From Trebonia sp963774945 (GTDB lineage: Bacteria; Actinomycetota; Actinomycetes; Streptosporangiales; Streptosporangiaceae): a DNA stretch of 64,000 nt. The position numbers and the translations under genes are program-made. The stretch is from positions 1,922,001-1,986,000 of the forward strand of contig CAVZHA010000027.1 of NCBI GenBank assembly GCA_963774945.1. Direction: 5' to 3'. The notes under the pieces are model-generated. The model searched no databases. It was given only the letters and a program-made list of their open reading frames with translations, and was not told where the DNA came from. Below, piece by piece: positions 48,920 to 58,614 of the stretch (position 1 is its first letter; every line of letters starts with the position of its first letter).

Positions 48920-49208
48920 GTGGTCACCGCCATCTGCTTGATCAAGGCCGAGATCCACCGCATCCCCGAAGTGGCCGAGGTCATCGCGCAGATGCCCGCG
49001 GTGAGCGAGGTCTACTCGGTCACCGGCGACTACGACCTGGTGGCGATCGTCCGGGTCCGCGCGCACGACGAGCTGGCCGACGTCATCCCCGGCGGCCTCA
49101 ACAAGGTGCCGGGCGTCACCGCGACCGCAGACGCACATCGCGTTCCGCACCTACTCCCGGCACGACCTCGACGCCGCCTTCGCGATCGGCCTGTCCGACG
49201 CCGGCTGA
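48920..49208 (+). CDS. Stand-alone RAM (Lrp/AsnC ligand-binding) domain protein
   Basis: Single RAM domain without DNA-binding part, about 96 residues; such proteins assemble as oligomers and bind amino acids. VTAICLIKAEIHRIPEVAEV, AVSEVYSVTGDYDLVAIVRV, GGLNKVPGVTAT and, after a break near 49125, HIAFRTYSRHDLDAAFAIGL. 289 nt is 3n+1. Normally adjacent to trpD in actinomycetes; here the aldolase/DHA-kinase segment lies between it and the qcr-trpD block. Confidence 0.87.
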
Positions 49209-49269
49209 CCGGCGCCGGATGGCTGGCGCCGGCGCCGGCTGCGGCGCTGGCGCTACAGCCGCCGGGCGG

Positions 49270-50265
49270 TTAGAACGTGCGGATGGCGATCTCGGCCGGC
49301 GCCGCCAGCAGGTCGGCGATCTCGTCGTCGAGACGGCTCAGCGTGATCGACGCGCCCGCCATGTCGAGCGAGGTGCAGTACTCGCCGACGTAGTTGCGCC
49401 TGACGTTGATGCCGCGCCGGGCGAGCTGCTCGTGGGCGTACCCGTAGAGCAGGTAGAGCTCGCTGATCGGGGTGCCGCCGAGGCCGTTGATCATCAGCGC
49501 GACGTCGTCGCCGGAGTTGAACGGCAGGTCGGTCACGACCGCCTCGAGCAGCTCGTCGACGATCGCGTTGGCGCTGGCCAGCTTCTCGCGGCTGCGGCCG
49601 GGCTCGCCGTGGATGCCGACGCCCATCTCCATCTCGTCGTCGCCCAGCTCGAACAGCGGCGAGCCCTTGGCGGGCGGGGTGCACGAGGTCAGCGCCATGC
49701 CCATCGTCCGGGTGACGGAGTTGACCTTGTTCCCGATCCGCAGCAGCTCGTCCAGGTCCGCGCCCTGCTCGGAGGCGGCGCCGACGGCCTTGATGACGAA
49801 GAAGTTGCCGGCCACGCCGCGCCGCCCGACCGTGTAGGTCGAGTCCTTCACCGCCACGTCGTCGTTGACGAGCAGCGTGCCCACGGTGATGCCGTCGGCC
49901 TCGGCCATCTCGGTGCCCATCTCGAAGGCCATCCGGTCGCCGGTGTAGTTGTTGATGATGTGCAGCACGCCCATGGGCGAGTTGAGCAGCTTGGTCGTCT
50001 CGTACACGTAGTCCATCGGCGGCGCGGCGAAGACGTCGCCCGGGCAGGCGGCGTCGAGCATCCCCTTGCCGACCGCCATCACGTGCGCGGGCTCGTGGCC
50101 GGAGCCGGAGCCCTGGACGATCGAGACCTTGTTGTCGCGCGGCGCGTCCGCCCGCATGATGAGGTTGTACTCCGGGATGTACCTGAGCGTGTCCGGGTTG
50201 GCGAGCGCGATGCCCTGGAGCATCTCCGGCACGAAATTCCTGGGATCGTTGACGAATTTCTTCAC
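49270..50265 (-). CDS. dhaK: Dihydroxyacetone kinase subunit DhaK
   Basis: Substrate-binding subunit; the ketose is held as a hemiaminal on a His. Intact, 331 residues. MKKFVNDPRNFVPEMLQGIA, QGSGSGHEPAHVMAVGKGML (substrate loop), VLHIINNYTGDRMAFEMGTE, MGVGIHGEPGRSREKL (the covalent His) and NGLGGTPISELYLLYGYAHE. DhaL lies directly upstream. No DhaM phosphocarrier is nearby, so the ATP-dependent two-subunit form is likely. Members of this family can phosphorylate other ketoses such as erythrulose. Confidence 0.93.
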   Translation of the reverse strand: MKKFVNDPRNFVPEMLQGIALANPDTLRYIPEYNLIMRADAPRDNKVSIVQGSGSGHEPAHVMAVGKGMLDAACPGDVFAAPPMDYVYETTKLLNSPMGVLHIINNYTGDRMAFEMGTEMAEADGITVGTLLVNDDVAVKDSTYTVGRRGVAGNFFVIKAVGAASEQGADLDELLRIGNKVNSVTRTMGMALTSCTPPAKGSPLFELGDDEMEMGVGIHGEPGRSREKLASANAIVDELLEAVVTDLPFNSGDDVALMINGLGGTPISELYLLYGYAHEQLARRGINVRRNYVGEYCTSLDMAGASITLSRLDDEIADLLAAPAEIAIRTF

Positions 50266-50326
50266 GACAGGGCCTCCATTGGTTGTCGTCGGTCACGGTC
50301 TCGGTTGGTCGTTTGGTTCAGTCGCT

Positions 50327-50979
50327 TCAGGGGGACGCCGGGCGATTCGCCCACTGGTCGGCGAGCGCCTCGAACATGACGGCGACGGCGACGGCGCCGG
50401 CGTCCAGGGTGCCGATGCTGCGCTCGCCGGTGTACGAGGCCCGGCCGCGCTTGGCGATCATCTCGGTGGTGGCCTCGGCCCGGTCGCGCGCGGTCACCGC
50501 CGCCGCCCGCAGCACCTCGGCCGCCGGGCTGCCCCGCCTTGATCTCCTGCTCGAGGACGTCCACCGCGGGCTCGAGCGCGTCGAGCAGGGTCTTGTCGCC
50601 GAGGTCGGACTTGCCGCGGGCCTTGATCCCGGCGATCGACGCCCGCAGCATCGCGACGATCTGGTCGCCGTCGAGCGTCGGTCACGGCGCCGGCGGTGGT
50701 GCCCGCGCGCAGGAAGGCGGTGCCCCAGATCGGGCCCGAGGTGCCGCCGATGCGGCTGGTGATCACGATCGCGACCTTCTTCAGGAAGGTGCCGATGTCG
50801 GTCCGGTCGAAGCCGTCCCAGCCCTCAAGCACCAGCTCGAAGCCGCGGGCCATCGAGTAGCCGAAGTCGCCGTCGCCGACGACCGCGTCGAGGTCGCCGA
50901 AGTACTTCTCGTTGTCCACCGCGGTGGCGGCGATCGTGCGCACGACCGCCTCCACGTCCGCGAAGTCCGCATCGGACAT
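50327..50979 (-). CDS. dhaL: Dihydroxyacetone kinase subunit DhaL, two frame breaks
   Basis: Nucleotide-binding subunit. ADP-Mg site DLDAVVGDGDFGYSMARGFE (three Asp; the usual GDGDHG is here GDGDFG), TSRIGGTSGPIWGTAFLRAG, KSDLGDKTLLDALEPAVDVL and TARDRAEATTEMIAKRGRAS with the end GAVAVAVMFEALADQWANRP. Breaks near 50685 and 50535 (653 nt is 3n+2). Starts ATG 50979 after GGAGGG, 15 bp from the HAD stop, so it belongs to the same transcript. Confidence 0.9.
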
Positions 50980-50994
50980 GCTCGTTCCCTCCGT

Positions 50995-51788
50995 TCACTG
51001 CCAGGTCCGGCAGCAGGCCGGCCAGGTCCGCCAGCGTGATCTGGTCGCCCGGCGGCGGCGCCGGCTGCGGTTGGCGATGAGCACCGTCGGCTCGCCGCCG
51101 GCCGGGGTCGCCCAGCGAGGAGACGACCATCGCCGCCTCGCTGAAGTCCTCGCCGGCGGTGATCTCGTTGACGGTGACCAGGCAGGTCAGCCCGGCCCCG
51201 ACCGCCGCCAGCAGCCCGTTGCGCGAGTCCTCGACGACGATGGCGCGCTCGGCGGGCACCCCGAGCGGTGCGGAGGGCGAGCAGGTAGATGTCCGGGGCC
51301 GGCTTCTTGCGCCGGGACCACGTCGCCGGCGAACACGGTGACCTGCCCGCGCGGTCTCGGCGCCGACGGCCCGCGCGAGCGTCGCCCGGACCGACGGCTC
51401 GGCCGACGTGGAGGCGACCGCCACCGGCCAGCCGGCCGCGAGCGCCTCCCCCACCAGCCGGGCCACCCCCGGCCGGGGCGGGACCGCGCCCCGCGCCACC
51501 AGGTCGAGGTAGATCTCGGTCTTGCGGCGGTGCCAGGCGGCGACGGCGGCCCGCTGCCCGTCGGCGTCGGCGGGCAGCCCGGCGGCGGCGACGAACTCGG
51601 GGGTGAGCAGGCTGGCCAGGCGCTCCTTGCCGCCGCCGATGAGGACCTTCTCGCTTGTACTCGTCGACCGACCACCGGACCGGCAGCCCGAACTCCTCGA
51701 AGGTCTGGTTGAACGCGACCAGGTGGCCGTGCAGCTCGGTGTCGGCGAGCACGCCGTCGCAGTCGAGGATGAGCGCTGACGTCACCAT
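50995..51788 (-). CDS. HAD-superfamily phosphatase (CbbY-like), several frame breaks
   Basis: MVTSALILDCDGVLADTELH carries the nucleophile motif DCDGV; FGLPVRWSVDEY follows in the cap. Further: RPGVARLVGEALAAGWPVAV with ASTSAEPSVRATLARAVGAE (motif II Ser/Thr), KKPAPDIYLLAL (motif III Lys) and VVEDSRNGLLAAVGAGL (motif IV). Breaks near 51655, 51350, 51315, 51270 and 51105. Beta-phosphoglucomutase/CbbY-like cap. Stop and the start of dhaL are 15 bp apart; the aldolase stop is seven bases upstream of the start. Probable sugar-phosphate phosphatase or mutase for the same pathway. Confidence 0.82.
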
Positions 51789-51795
51789 CGCGGCG

Positions 51796-52658
51796 TCACC
51801 AGGCCCGGCCGACGCTGCCGAACCGGCGCATGTGCTCGGCCGCCATCTGCCATCACGTCGGCCCGCACCGCGGCGAACAGCGACGGCGGGTCCCAGCTGT
51901 TCCGCTCCCGCGCGCCGTCGCAGGAACGCGAGGTTGGACTTCATGTAGGCGATCTTCAGCGCGGTGGAGATGTTCACCTTGGCGCAGCCCCGGGCGATCA
52001 GGTCGGTGAACTGGGCGTCCGTCATCCCGGTGCCCCCGTGCAGGGCGATCGGGATGGGCTCGGCCGCCACGATGTCGGACACCCGCTGCGCGTCGAGCTT
52101 CGGCTCGGACCGGTAGACGCCGTGCGCGTTGCCGATCGCGGGCGCGAACACGTCGATCCCGGTCGTGCGGATGAAGTCGAGCGCGACCGGCAGCGACTCG
52201 CGGTCCGCCTCCTCGTCGGAGCCGATGCCGTCCTCGACGCCGGTGATCGCCTCGATCTCGCCCTCGACGTTGGCGCCGACCGACCGCGCCTCGGCCACGA
52301 CGTCGACGGTCAGCCGCTGGTTCTCCGCCACCGGCAGCCGCGAGCCGTCGAACAGGACCGAGTTCCAGCCCTTGCGCAGGCAGTCGCTGATGAACGCGCG
52401 GTCCGGGCAGTGGTCGAGGTGCAGGGTGACCGGGACCTCGATGCCCGCCGTCATCTCCCGCCACATGGCGAACAGCAGGTCGAGGCCGATGGACCGGACC
52501 GTCTTGACCGAGGTCTGGATGATGACCGGAGCGCGCTGCTCCACCGCCGCCGCCAGCACCGCCTCCATGGTCAGGTCGTTGACCACGTTGATGGCGGCGA
52601 CGCCGTAGCGCTCGGCGAACGCCCGGTCGACGATCTCCTTCAGTGGCACGACAGGCAC
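51796..52658 (-). CDS. Class II ketose-phosphate aldolase
   Basis: Zinc aldolase of the fructose/tagatose-bisphosphate family. PVVPLKEIVDRAFAERYGVA, PVTLHLDHCPDRAFISDCLR (catalytic Asp and zinc His), NVEGEIEAITGVEDGIGSDE, GIDVFAPAIGNAHGVYRSEP (zinc His), PIALHGGTGMTDAQFTDLIA (zinc His) and KVNISTALKIAYM. Two breaks near 51905 and 51850, ending RRFGSVGRAW (863 nt is 3n+2). First gene of the aldolase-HAD-dhaL-dhaK operon. Divergence from ordinary Fba and the context suggest a ketose 1-phosphate substrate, but that is inference. Confidence 0.85.
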
Positions 52659-52790
52659 GCGCTGACACTCCTCGCATCCGGGTGACGATTTCGAACCTAG
52701 GCGGCCCCCCGACCGCGCGAATCAGTGGAAACCCCCGCTTTCAGCTGAGGGCTTCCCCTACCTCGGGCGACACCGCCTTCGGCAGCGTCC

Positions 52791-54144
52791 CTACCTAACT
52801 CCCCGTACCCGGTTCGCCTGGGCGGCAAGCTCGGTGCGGTTCCTGGCGCCGGTCTTGCGCAGCACCGCGCCCGCGTGCTTCTCGACCGTCTTGATCGACA
52901 GGACCAGCCGCTCGGCGATGACCTTGTCCGGCAGCCCGAGCTCCATCAGGCCACGCACCTGGCGTTCCCGCCTGGTCAGCGGCTCCTGCCCGGCCTCGCG
53001 CAGCCCCCGGTGCAGCCGGTCGAGCACCGGGCCCGACAGGATCGCCTGGCCGCGCGCCGGCCGCGACGACCGCGCGGGCGAGCTCGGGGCCGTCCGCCCC
53101 GATGTCCACGCAGCCGCGCGCGCCCGCCCGGATCGCGGCGGCGACCAGCGCGTCGTCGCCCGCCTCGCACAGCCCGACCACGGCCAGGCCGGGGAAGGCC
53201 GCCAGCAGCATCGGCCGCCACCGCGGGCAGGCCCAGGTCGGCCAGCACGACGTCCGGCTCGAGCTCCCGGCAGGCGGCCAGCGCGTCCTCGGTGGAGGCC
53301 GCCTCGCCGACCACGTCGAACCCGGGCTCGCCGGCCGACAGCAGCCGGGCCACCCCGGCCCGCAGCAGCGGCCTGCCCGCGGCGACCAGCACCCGCAGCC
53401 GCGACCCGCGCCACGCCTGCCCGGGCCTCTGAGCTCGGCCGCCCGCCTGGCGGTCTCGGCCAGGTCCGCCTCGGCCGCGTCGAGGTGCAGCCTGATGGAC
53501 ATCAGCCGCCGCCCGAGGCTGTCCTGGACCTCACCGAGCAGCCGGTCGCGCTCGCTCGCGGTCGCCTCGGCCCGGGCCCGCTCCTCGGCCGCCTCGTGCA
53601 TCCGGGCGGTCGCCAGCGCGATCGCCGCGTGCCGGGCGAACAGCTCGAGCAGCTCGGCGTCGTCGGGGCCGAACAGCCGACGTTCGTCGCGGCTGAACAC
53701 GACGCAGGCGCCGATGACCTGGCCCCGCCACTCCAGCGGCACGCCGATGACCCCGCGCAGGGTGGCGCGGTCCTCGGCGGCGACGTGGCCGCCCTGCACC
53801 TGGTCGTACCGGTCGAACCAGACCGGCGCGCGCCGGGCCACCACGACGCCGGTCATCCCCTCGCTGAGCGGGAAGACCTGACCCGACTGGCAGGCGACGC
53901 CGATGTCGGCTTCCTTGCGGTAGGTGCCGGCCACCTCGTCGACGCTGCAGATCGAGCCCGCGGTGCAGCCGAGCAGCTCGGTGCAGCGCAGCAGGATCCG
54001 CTGCAGCAGCGGGCGGAGCGAGAACTCGCCGGCCAGGTCCTCGGCCACGGCGATCAGCCCGGCCGCCCGGGCGGCGGCGTCGGCCGGCAGCGCGGCGAGG
54101 TCGTGGCCACGCCCGCGGGCGACGATCCGGCGGTCGGCCGACAC
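52791..54144 (-). CDS. GAF-receiver-LuxR regulator, frame breaks
   Basis: Residues 1-30 leader, then a GAF domain (VAEDLAGEFSLRPLLQRILL, GTYRKEADIGVACQSGQVFP, VIGVPLEWRGQVIGACVVFS), a helix resembling a histidine-kinase DHp without the His (GEVQDSLGRRLMSIRLHLDA), a receiver domain (LRVLVAAGRPLLRAGVARLL, EPDVVLADLGLPAVA with the phospho-Asp) and a LuxR HTH (LTRRERQVRGLMELGLPDKV, LSIKTVEKHAGAVLRKTGAR). Breaks near 53430, 53215 and 53065. It may be one fused protein or two overlapping genes. Lies 130 bp upstream of the aldolase operon on the same strand and could be its regulator. Confidence 0.7.
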
Positions 54145-54339
54145 TGGGCCCCTTCCGCATCTGCGACAACGCTGTCACCGCCGCGCGGCTCGCGCAGCGG
54201 TCAGTTCCGAGCATCGCCCCCGCCACGCGCCCCCGTCAAGAAACCACCCACGTCAACCCGCCGCAGGCGCCGGGCCGCGAGCGCGGGAAGCAGGCGAGTA
54301 CCCCCTCGACATCCCTGACACCTCGGGCGGAGGCCCGCA

Positions 54340-54426
54340 AAGATCTTGGAAGGTTGTTTTATCGCGGAAGTTTTGCACGCGTATAGCGTGCTTTTCTTCC
54401 GTTACAAAAAAAGTTTCCAAGATCTT
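54340..54426 (-). repeat. Nested palindrome element, copy 2
   Basis: Three nested perfect stems: AAGATCTTGGAA/TTCCAAGATCTT (54340-54351, 54415-54426), CGGAAG/CTTCCG (54365-54370, 54396-54401) and GCACGC/GCGTGC (54375-54380, 54386-54391) around the loop GTATA. The internal loops are symmetric, 13 or so bases on each side and TTTT on both sides of the core. Inverted relative to copy 1 at 38498. Confidence 0.8.
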
Positions 54427-54495
54427 TCGATACGCCCGGGGCGTAGAGGGGCTGAGGGGGTGGAGTGGTACAGGAGCTGGGGGCGCTGGCGGGGG

Positions 54496-54652
54496 GCGCG
54501 GAGGGCGGGGGGCGGAGCGCGGGAGCCGGCGCCGCAAGGGCAGAGGGGGCGCGGAGGGCGGGGGGCGGAGGGCGGGGAGCCGGCGCGGCAATGGGCTGAG
54601 GGCGCGGAGGGCGGGGGCCGGAGCGCGGGGAGCCGGCGCCGCAAGGGCAGAG
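54496..54652. repeat. Tandem repeat of about 52 bp, three units
   Basis: Units start at 54496, 54549 and 54601 with GGCGCGGAGGGCGGGGG and share CGGAGCGCGGGGAGCCGGCG; a partial fourth start lies at 54679. Strong G/C strand skew. Minisatellite-like and likely variable in copy number. Confidence 0.75.
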
Positions 54653-54780
54653 GGGGCAGGGGGGCAGGGGGCAGGGGGGCGCGGAGGGCGGGAGGCCGAG
54701 GCTGGGACAGGGGGCGGGGGCGTCTTCGCTCCGCGGGGCTGCGGTGGAGGTGGGTGCGCGTGGCGGTGGAGGTGGGACCC

Positions 54781-54805
54781 GGGACCGTTCGAAATGACGG
54801 ATTTG
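54781..54805 (-). repeat. TCGAACGG motif with AT-rich flank
   Basis: Minus-strand reading ATCAAATCCGTCATT then TCGAACGGTCCC; the flank ATCAAA-N4/5-TCAT matches that at 38694-38720. As there, it stands just outside the end of a minus-strand gene and right of a nested palindrome. Confidence 0.6.
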
Positions 54806-54827
54806 ATGATCTTGACTTGAAACGGCA

Positions 54828-54865
54828 AGCGCCCCGGGGCCAGGGGGACCTGGCGCCGGGGCGCT
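54828..54865 (-). terminator. qcrB terminator hairpin
   Basis: AGCGCCCCGG (54828-54837) pairs perfectly with CCGGGGCGCT (54856-54865), further paired inside the loop (GGCC/CCAGG). 22 bp after the qcrB stop; no clear U-tract. Confidence 0.7.
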
Positions 54866-54886
54866 GCTGTCATGCTGGGCGGCTGG

Positions 54887-56700
54887 CTAGTGCTCCTCGT
54901 GGGAGTCGTCGTCGCCGGCCCCGATGGCGGCGTGCTCGCCGCTCTCGATCGCCTCGTGGTCGTCCGGGCCGTGGCCGTTGCCGTGACCGTGGCCGTTGGC
55001 GGGCTCGACGGTCTCGGTGAAGGCCTGGTTGGCGTACGCCCTGGCCCAGCCGAGCGGGCCGCGGGCGGCCGGGGCCGGAACCCCGTTCTCGTCCGCCTCG
55101 ACCGGTGTCGGCAGCGCCTTGGGGACGTGCTTGGAGTCGACGACCGCGCGCTCCGCCTCGGTCAGCGGGCGCTCCTCCTCGACGAACTCGCCGTTCGGCA
55201 GCTGAGGGCACGCCGTTGGCGTCCTCATCGACCGGCGTCGGCAGCGCCTCGAAGACGTGCTTGGAGTCGACGACCGCGCGCTCGTCCTCGGTGAGCGGGC
55301 GCTCCTCCTCGACGAACTCGCCGTTCGGCAGCTGGTGGATGATGCCGATCTCGACCCCGTGGGTGAGCAGGCCGGCGTCCTTCCGCTGCAGTCCGAGACA
55401 TATTCGTTTGGTTATGTAATAACCGCCGATGGGCAGTATGAAGACCGCGAATCGCGAGATCCAGGTGATCGTGTACAGCGGCACGTCGAACCGGTCGGCG
55501 AGCACGTCGTTCGCGCCCTCGGCCCACAGCACGCCGTAGAACAGGACCGCCGCGACGCCGACGCCGGTGCGGACCGGGGCGTTGCGCGGCCGGTCGTTGA
55601 TGTTGTGGAAGGACTTGTCGCCGGTCGCCCACTGCTCGAAGAACGGCCACAGGGCGGCCCCGGTGAAGATGATGCCGAGCGGCACCGCGGCCGGGATCAG
55701 CACCGAGAGCGACAGCGTGTGCCCGAGGAAGTTGATCTCCCAGGCGGGCATCATGCGCAGGCTTCCCTCGAGGATGCCCATGTAGAAGTCGGGCTGCGAC
55801 GCCGACGAGATCGCCAGCGGCGTGTACGGGCCGTACTGCCAGACCGGGTTGATCTGCGCGAACGTGGCCAGCACGACCAGCGCCCCGAAGATGAAGAAGA
55901 ACCAGGCCTGGCCCTTGAGCAGGAAGTAGGGGAAGAACGGCTGGCCGACGACGTTCTTCTCGGTGTTCTCGAGGGCCGGCATCTGCGTGTGCTTCTGGTG
56001 GAACATGATGAACAGGTGCGCGGTGATCAGGCGCCAGGATCAGGCCCGGGATCAGGAACACGTGCAGGATGTACATCCGGGGGATGATCGAGTCACCGGG
56101 GAACGCGCCGCCGAACAGGAAGTACGACGCGTAGGTGCCGACGATCGGGATGCCCTGCAGGACGCCCTCGGTGATCCGCAGGCCCGCGCCGGACAGCTGG
56201 TCGTCGGGGAGCGAGTAGCCGAACAGGCCCTCGATCATGCCCAGCGTGAACAGCACGATGCCGATCAGCCAGTTGATCTCGCGCGGCTTGCGGTAGGCGC
56301 CGGTGAAGAACACCCGGAGCATGTGCGCCATGATCGCGACCATGAACATGTCGGCCGCCCAGTGGTGGATCTGCCGGATCAGCAGCCCGCCGCGGACGTC
56401 GAACGAGATGTTCAGCGTCGACTGGTACGCCTGCGACATCGTGATGCCGTCGAGCTTGGCGTACGAGCCGTGGTAGACCACGTCGCTCATCGACGGGTTG
56501 AAGAACAGCGCCAGGTAGGTGCCGGTCAGCAGCAGGATCACGAACGACCAGAGCGCGATCTCGCCCAGCATGAACGACCAGTGGTCGGGGAACACCTTGT
56601 GCATCAGGGTCCGGACGCCCTTGGCGCCGTGGAACCTGTCGTCGAGCCAGCCGCCGACTCCGGAGACGGGGGCCGGGATCTTTACTGCGTCGTCGCTCAT
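54887..56700 (-). CDS. qcrB: Cytochrome bc1 complex cytochrome b subunit
   Basis: Membrane core of the bcc complex, quinol oxidation. Starts MSDDAVKIPAPVSGVGGWLD; helices such as FMLGEIALWSFVILLLTGTY; haem ligands in LIRQIHHWAADMFMVAIMAH and ILHVFLIPGLILA; quinol site region PYFLLKGQAWFFFIFGALVV. Two breaks near 56035 and 55207. The C-terminal cytosolic tail has a 43-residue segment twice in tandem (QLPNGEFVEEERPLT...ALPTPV) followed by a His/Gly/Asp-rich end (NGHGHGNGHGPDDHEA, DDSHEEH). Four-base ATGA overlap with qcrA. About 600 codons, longer than usual because of the tail. Confidence 0.93.
55083..55334 (-). repeat. Tandem 130-bp duplication in the qcrB tail
   Basis: Two copies (55083-55204 and 55213-55334, period 130 bp) about 87 percent identical. 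Each encodes QLPNGEFVEEERPLTE, ERAVVDSKHV and ALPTPV. The period of 130 rather than 129 reflects the frame break at the junction. Confidence 0.85.
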
Positions 56701-57775
56701 CCGCGCTCCCAGAAGCTCGGGCCGACCGGCTGGGTGAAGTCGCTCGCCGCCGCGATGTAGCCGTTGCGAGTCAACCATCAGCGGCAGTTGCGGCAGCGGG
56801 CGGGGTGCCGGGCCGAAGATCACGCTGGCCCCGGTCGACGCGTCGAACGTCGACTGGTGGCAGGGGCAGAGGATGTGGTGCGTGGTCTGCTCGTACAGCG
56901 CGACCGGGCAGCCCACGTGGGTGCAGATCTTGGAGTAGGCGACGATCGTGTTGTCGATCGTCCAGTTCTGCGATGACACGGTGACCCCGCCGACGACGTT
57001 GGTCGGCACGTTCAGCTGGCCGGGCTCGAACTTGATCAGGATCACGCCCGCCTTGGCCAGCGCGTCCTGGTCGTCCTGGTAGCCCTCGGGGATCACCGTG
57101 ATCATGGACCCGGCGACCGACAGGTCGCCCGGCGTCAGCGGCCGCAGGCCGCCGAGCGTGACCGCCCGCAGGCCCTTGCGCCAGACCGTGGTCCGCAGGC
57201 TGTTCTGCGGCAGCGGGCCGAGGTCGCGCAGCAGCACCAGCGGCGCCAGCGCCAGCGGCAGCGTGGCCAGCAGCATCGTCCGGCGGACGAGCGGCCGCTT
57301 GGTGATCTGCGAGATCGCCGCGCCCTCGGCGAACGTCCGCTGGAACGCCGCCCGGTCGGCCGGGGCGGACGTTCAGGTCGTGCCGCTCCTCCTCGATCTC
57401 GATGTTCGGGGTCAGGTGCCTGACCCAGATCATCGATCCGAGCGCCGAGCGCGAGCAGCGCGACGGCGAGGGTCGAGCCGAGCGCCAGGTTCGACCGGAA
57501 GGCGGCGACGACGGCGTTGGCGCCCTTCGGGATCGTCGACTGCCCGACCTCGAGTCCCACGTAGGCCGCGATGAATCCGCAGCCCGCGAGGAACGCGAGG
57601 ATGAACAGCCCGGCGACGACCCGCTCGGCGTTCTTGGCGTGGTCGACCATTGTCCGGCTCGGCCGAGAAGGCAGGCTCGTCGGGCTGCTCGATCACGTCG
57701 ACCGGCCTTCGGCGCGGGGGAAGGAGTCCCGATCACCCGGCGCGGGCCGGAGATCTCCTCCGGAGACTCACTCAT
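56697..57775 (-). CDS. qcrA: Cytochrome bc1 complex Rieske iron-sulfur subunit
   Basis: Starts MSESPEEISGPRRVIGTPSP; three N-terminal helices typical of actinobacteria (ERVVAGLFILAFLAGCGFIA, ANAVVAAFRSNLALGSTLAV, RTMLLATLPLALAPLVLL), then the C-terminal cluster domain with SKICTHVGCPVALYEQ and HHILCPCHQSTFDASTGA, giving the Cys/His and Cys/His ligands of [2Fe-2S]. Breaks near 57655, 57440, 57370 and 56765. Stop overlaps qcrB start (ATGA); start overlaps qcrC stop (TGATG). Confidence 0.92.
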
Positions 57776-58599
57776 CAGAGCTGCATCCTCTCGCACATGG
57801 ACCACTCGGTCCTTCCGCTTGGCGGTGAGCCACAGGGCGATGAGCACGAGGAAGCCGAGGCCGCCGAGCCAGGCCAGCAGGCCCTCGGTGACCGTGCCGG
57901 TGCGGCCGAGGGAGAAGCCGCCGGGGTTGGCCTCGTCCCGCGTGGCGATGATGTAGCCGATGATGTCCTTCTTCTCGGCCGGGGTGACCGTCGCCGTCGT
58001 CGAACACCGGCATCGCCTCGGGGCCGGTCAGCATCGCCTCGTAGATCTGGGTCGGCGTGGCCGCGTTGAGCGACGGCGCGTTCTTGCCGTAGGTCAGCGC
58101 GCCGCCGGCCCCGGCGAAGCCGTGGCACTGGGCGCAGTTCGTGCTGAACAGCACCTGGCCGAGCGCGGTGTTGGCGCCGGCCGTCGAGACCTGGTTGGCG
58201 TCCGGGATGGCCGGGCCGCCGCCGAGGGAGGCGATGTAGCCGGCGATGTCGTAGATCTCGGCCGGGGTGAAGTCAGTCGGCTTGCGGTCGTTCTCCGCGC
58301 CGAGCTCCTTGGCGGGCATGCGGCCCGTCGACATCTGGAAGTCCACCGCGGCCGCGCCGGCGCCGATCAGCGACGGCGCCACCGCCGTGCCCTGGGCGTC
58401 GAGCCCGTGGCAGGTGGCGCAGCTCTGCGACAAACAGCGAATGACCTTGCGAGATCTGCGTTGTGTCCTGGGCAGGTGCCGACGCCGACGCGCCGCCGCC
58501 GGCTAGCGCGGCATAACCCACGCCGACGGCGACAAGGCCGCCGGCGATGGCCGCGTAGCCTGCGGCCGGGTGCCTGCGCCGGGCGATGATCGAACTCAC
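57775..58599 (-). CDS. qcrC: Cytochrome bc1 complex dihaem cytochrome c subunit
   Basis: Actinobacterial fused cytochrome c that passes electrons directly to the aa3 oxidase. N-terminal helix AAGYAAIAGGLVAVGVGYAA, two haem sites SQSCATCHGLDAQGTAVAPS and FSTNCAQCHGFAGAGGALTY with Met ligands in STGRMPAKEL and GPEAMPVFDDG, and a C-terminal anchor GLLAWLGGLGFLVLIALWLT. Breaks near 58432, 58003 and 57785. GTG start at 58599, 15 bp after ctaE. Confidence 0.92.
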
Positions 58600-58614
58600 T
58601 CGGTATCCCCTGGG

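Larger units (their letters stand above)
54145..54886. other. Repeat-rich spacer between regulator and qcrB
   Basis: 740 bp without a credible gene. In order: nested palindrome copy 2 (54340-54426), a 52-bp tandem repeat (54496-54652) within a G-rich tract, the TCGAACGG motif (54781-54805) and the qcrB terminator hairpin (54828-54865). Opposite-strand ORFs here are low-complexity shadows. Confidence 0.7.

Noticed and set aside
54253..54873. 206-residue Pro/Arg-rich ORF before qcrB
   Set aside because: Low-complexity reading of the tandem repeat; no start context.
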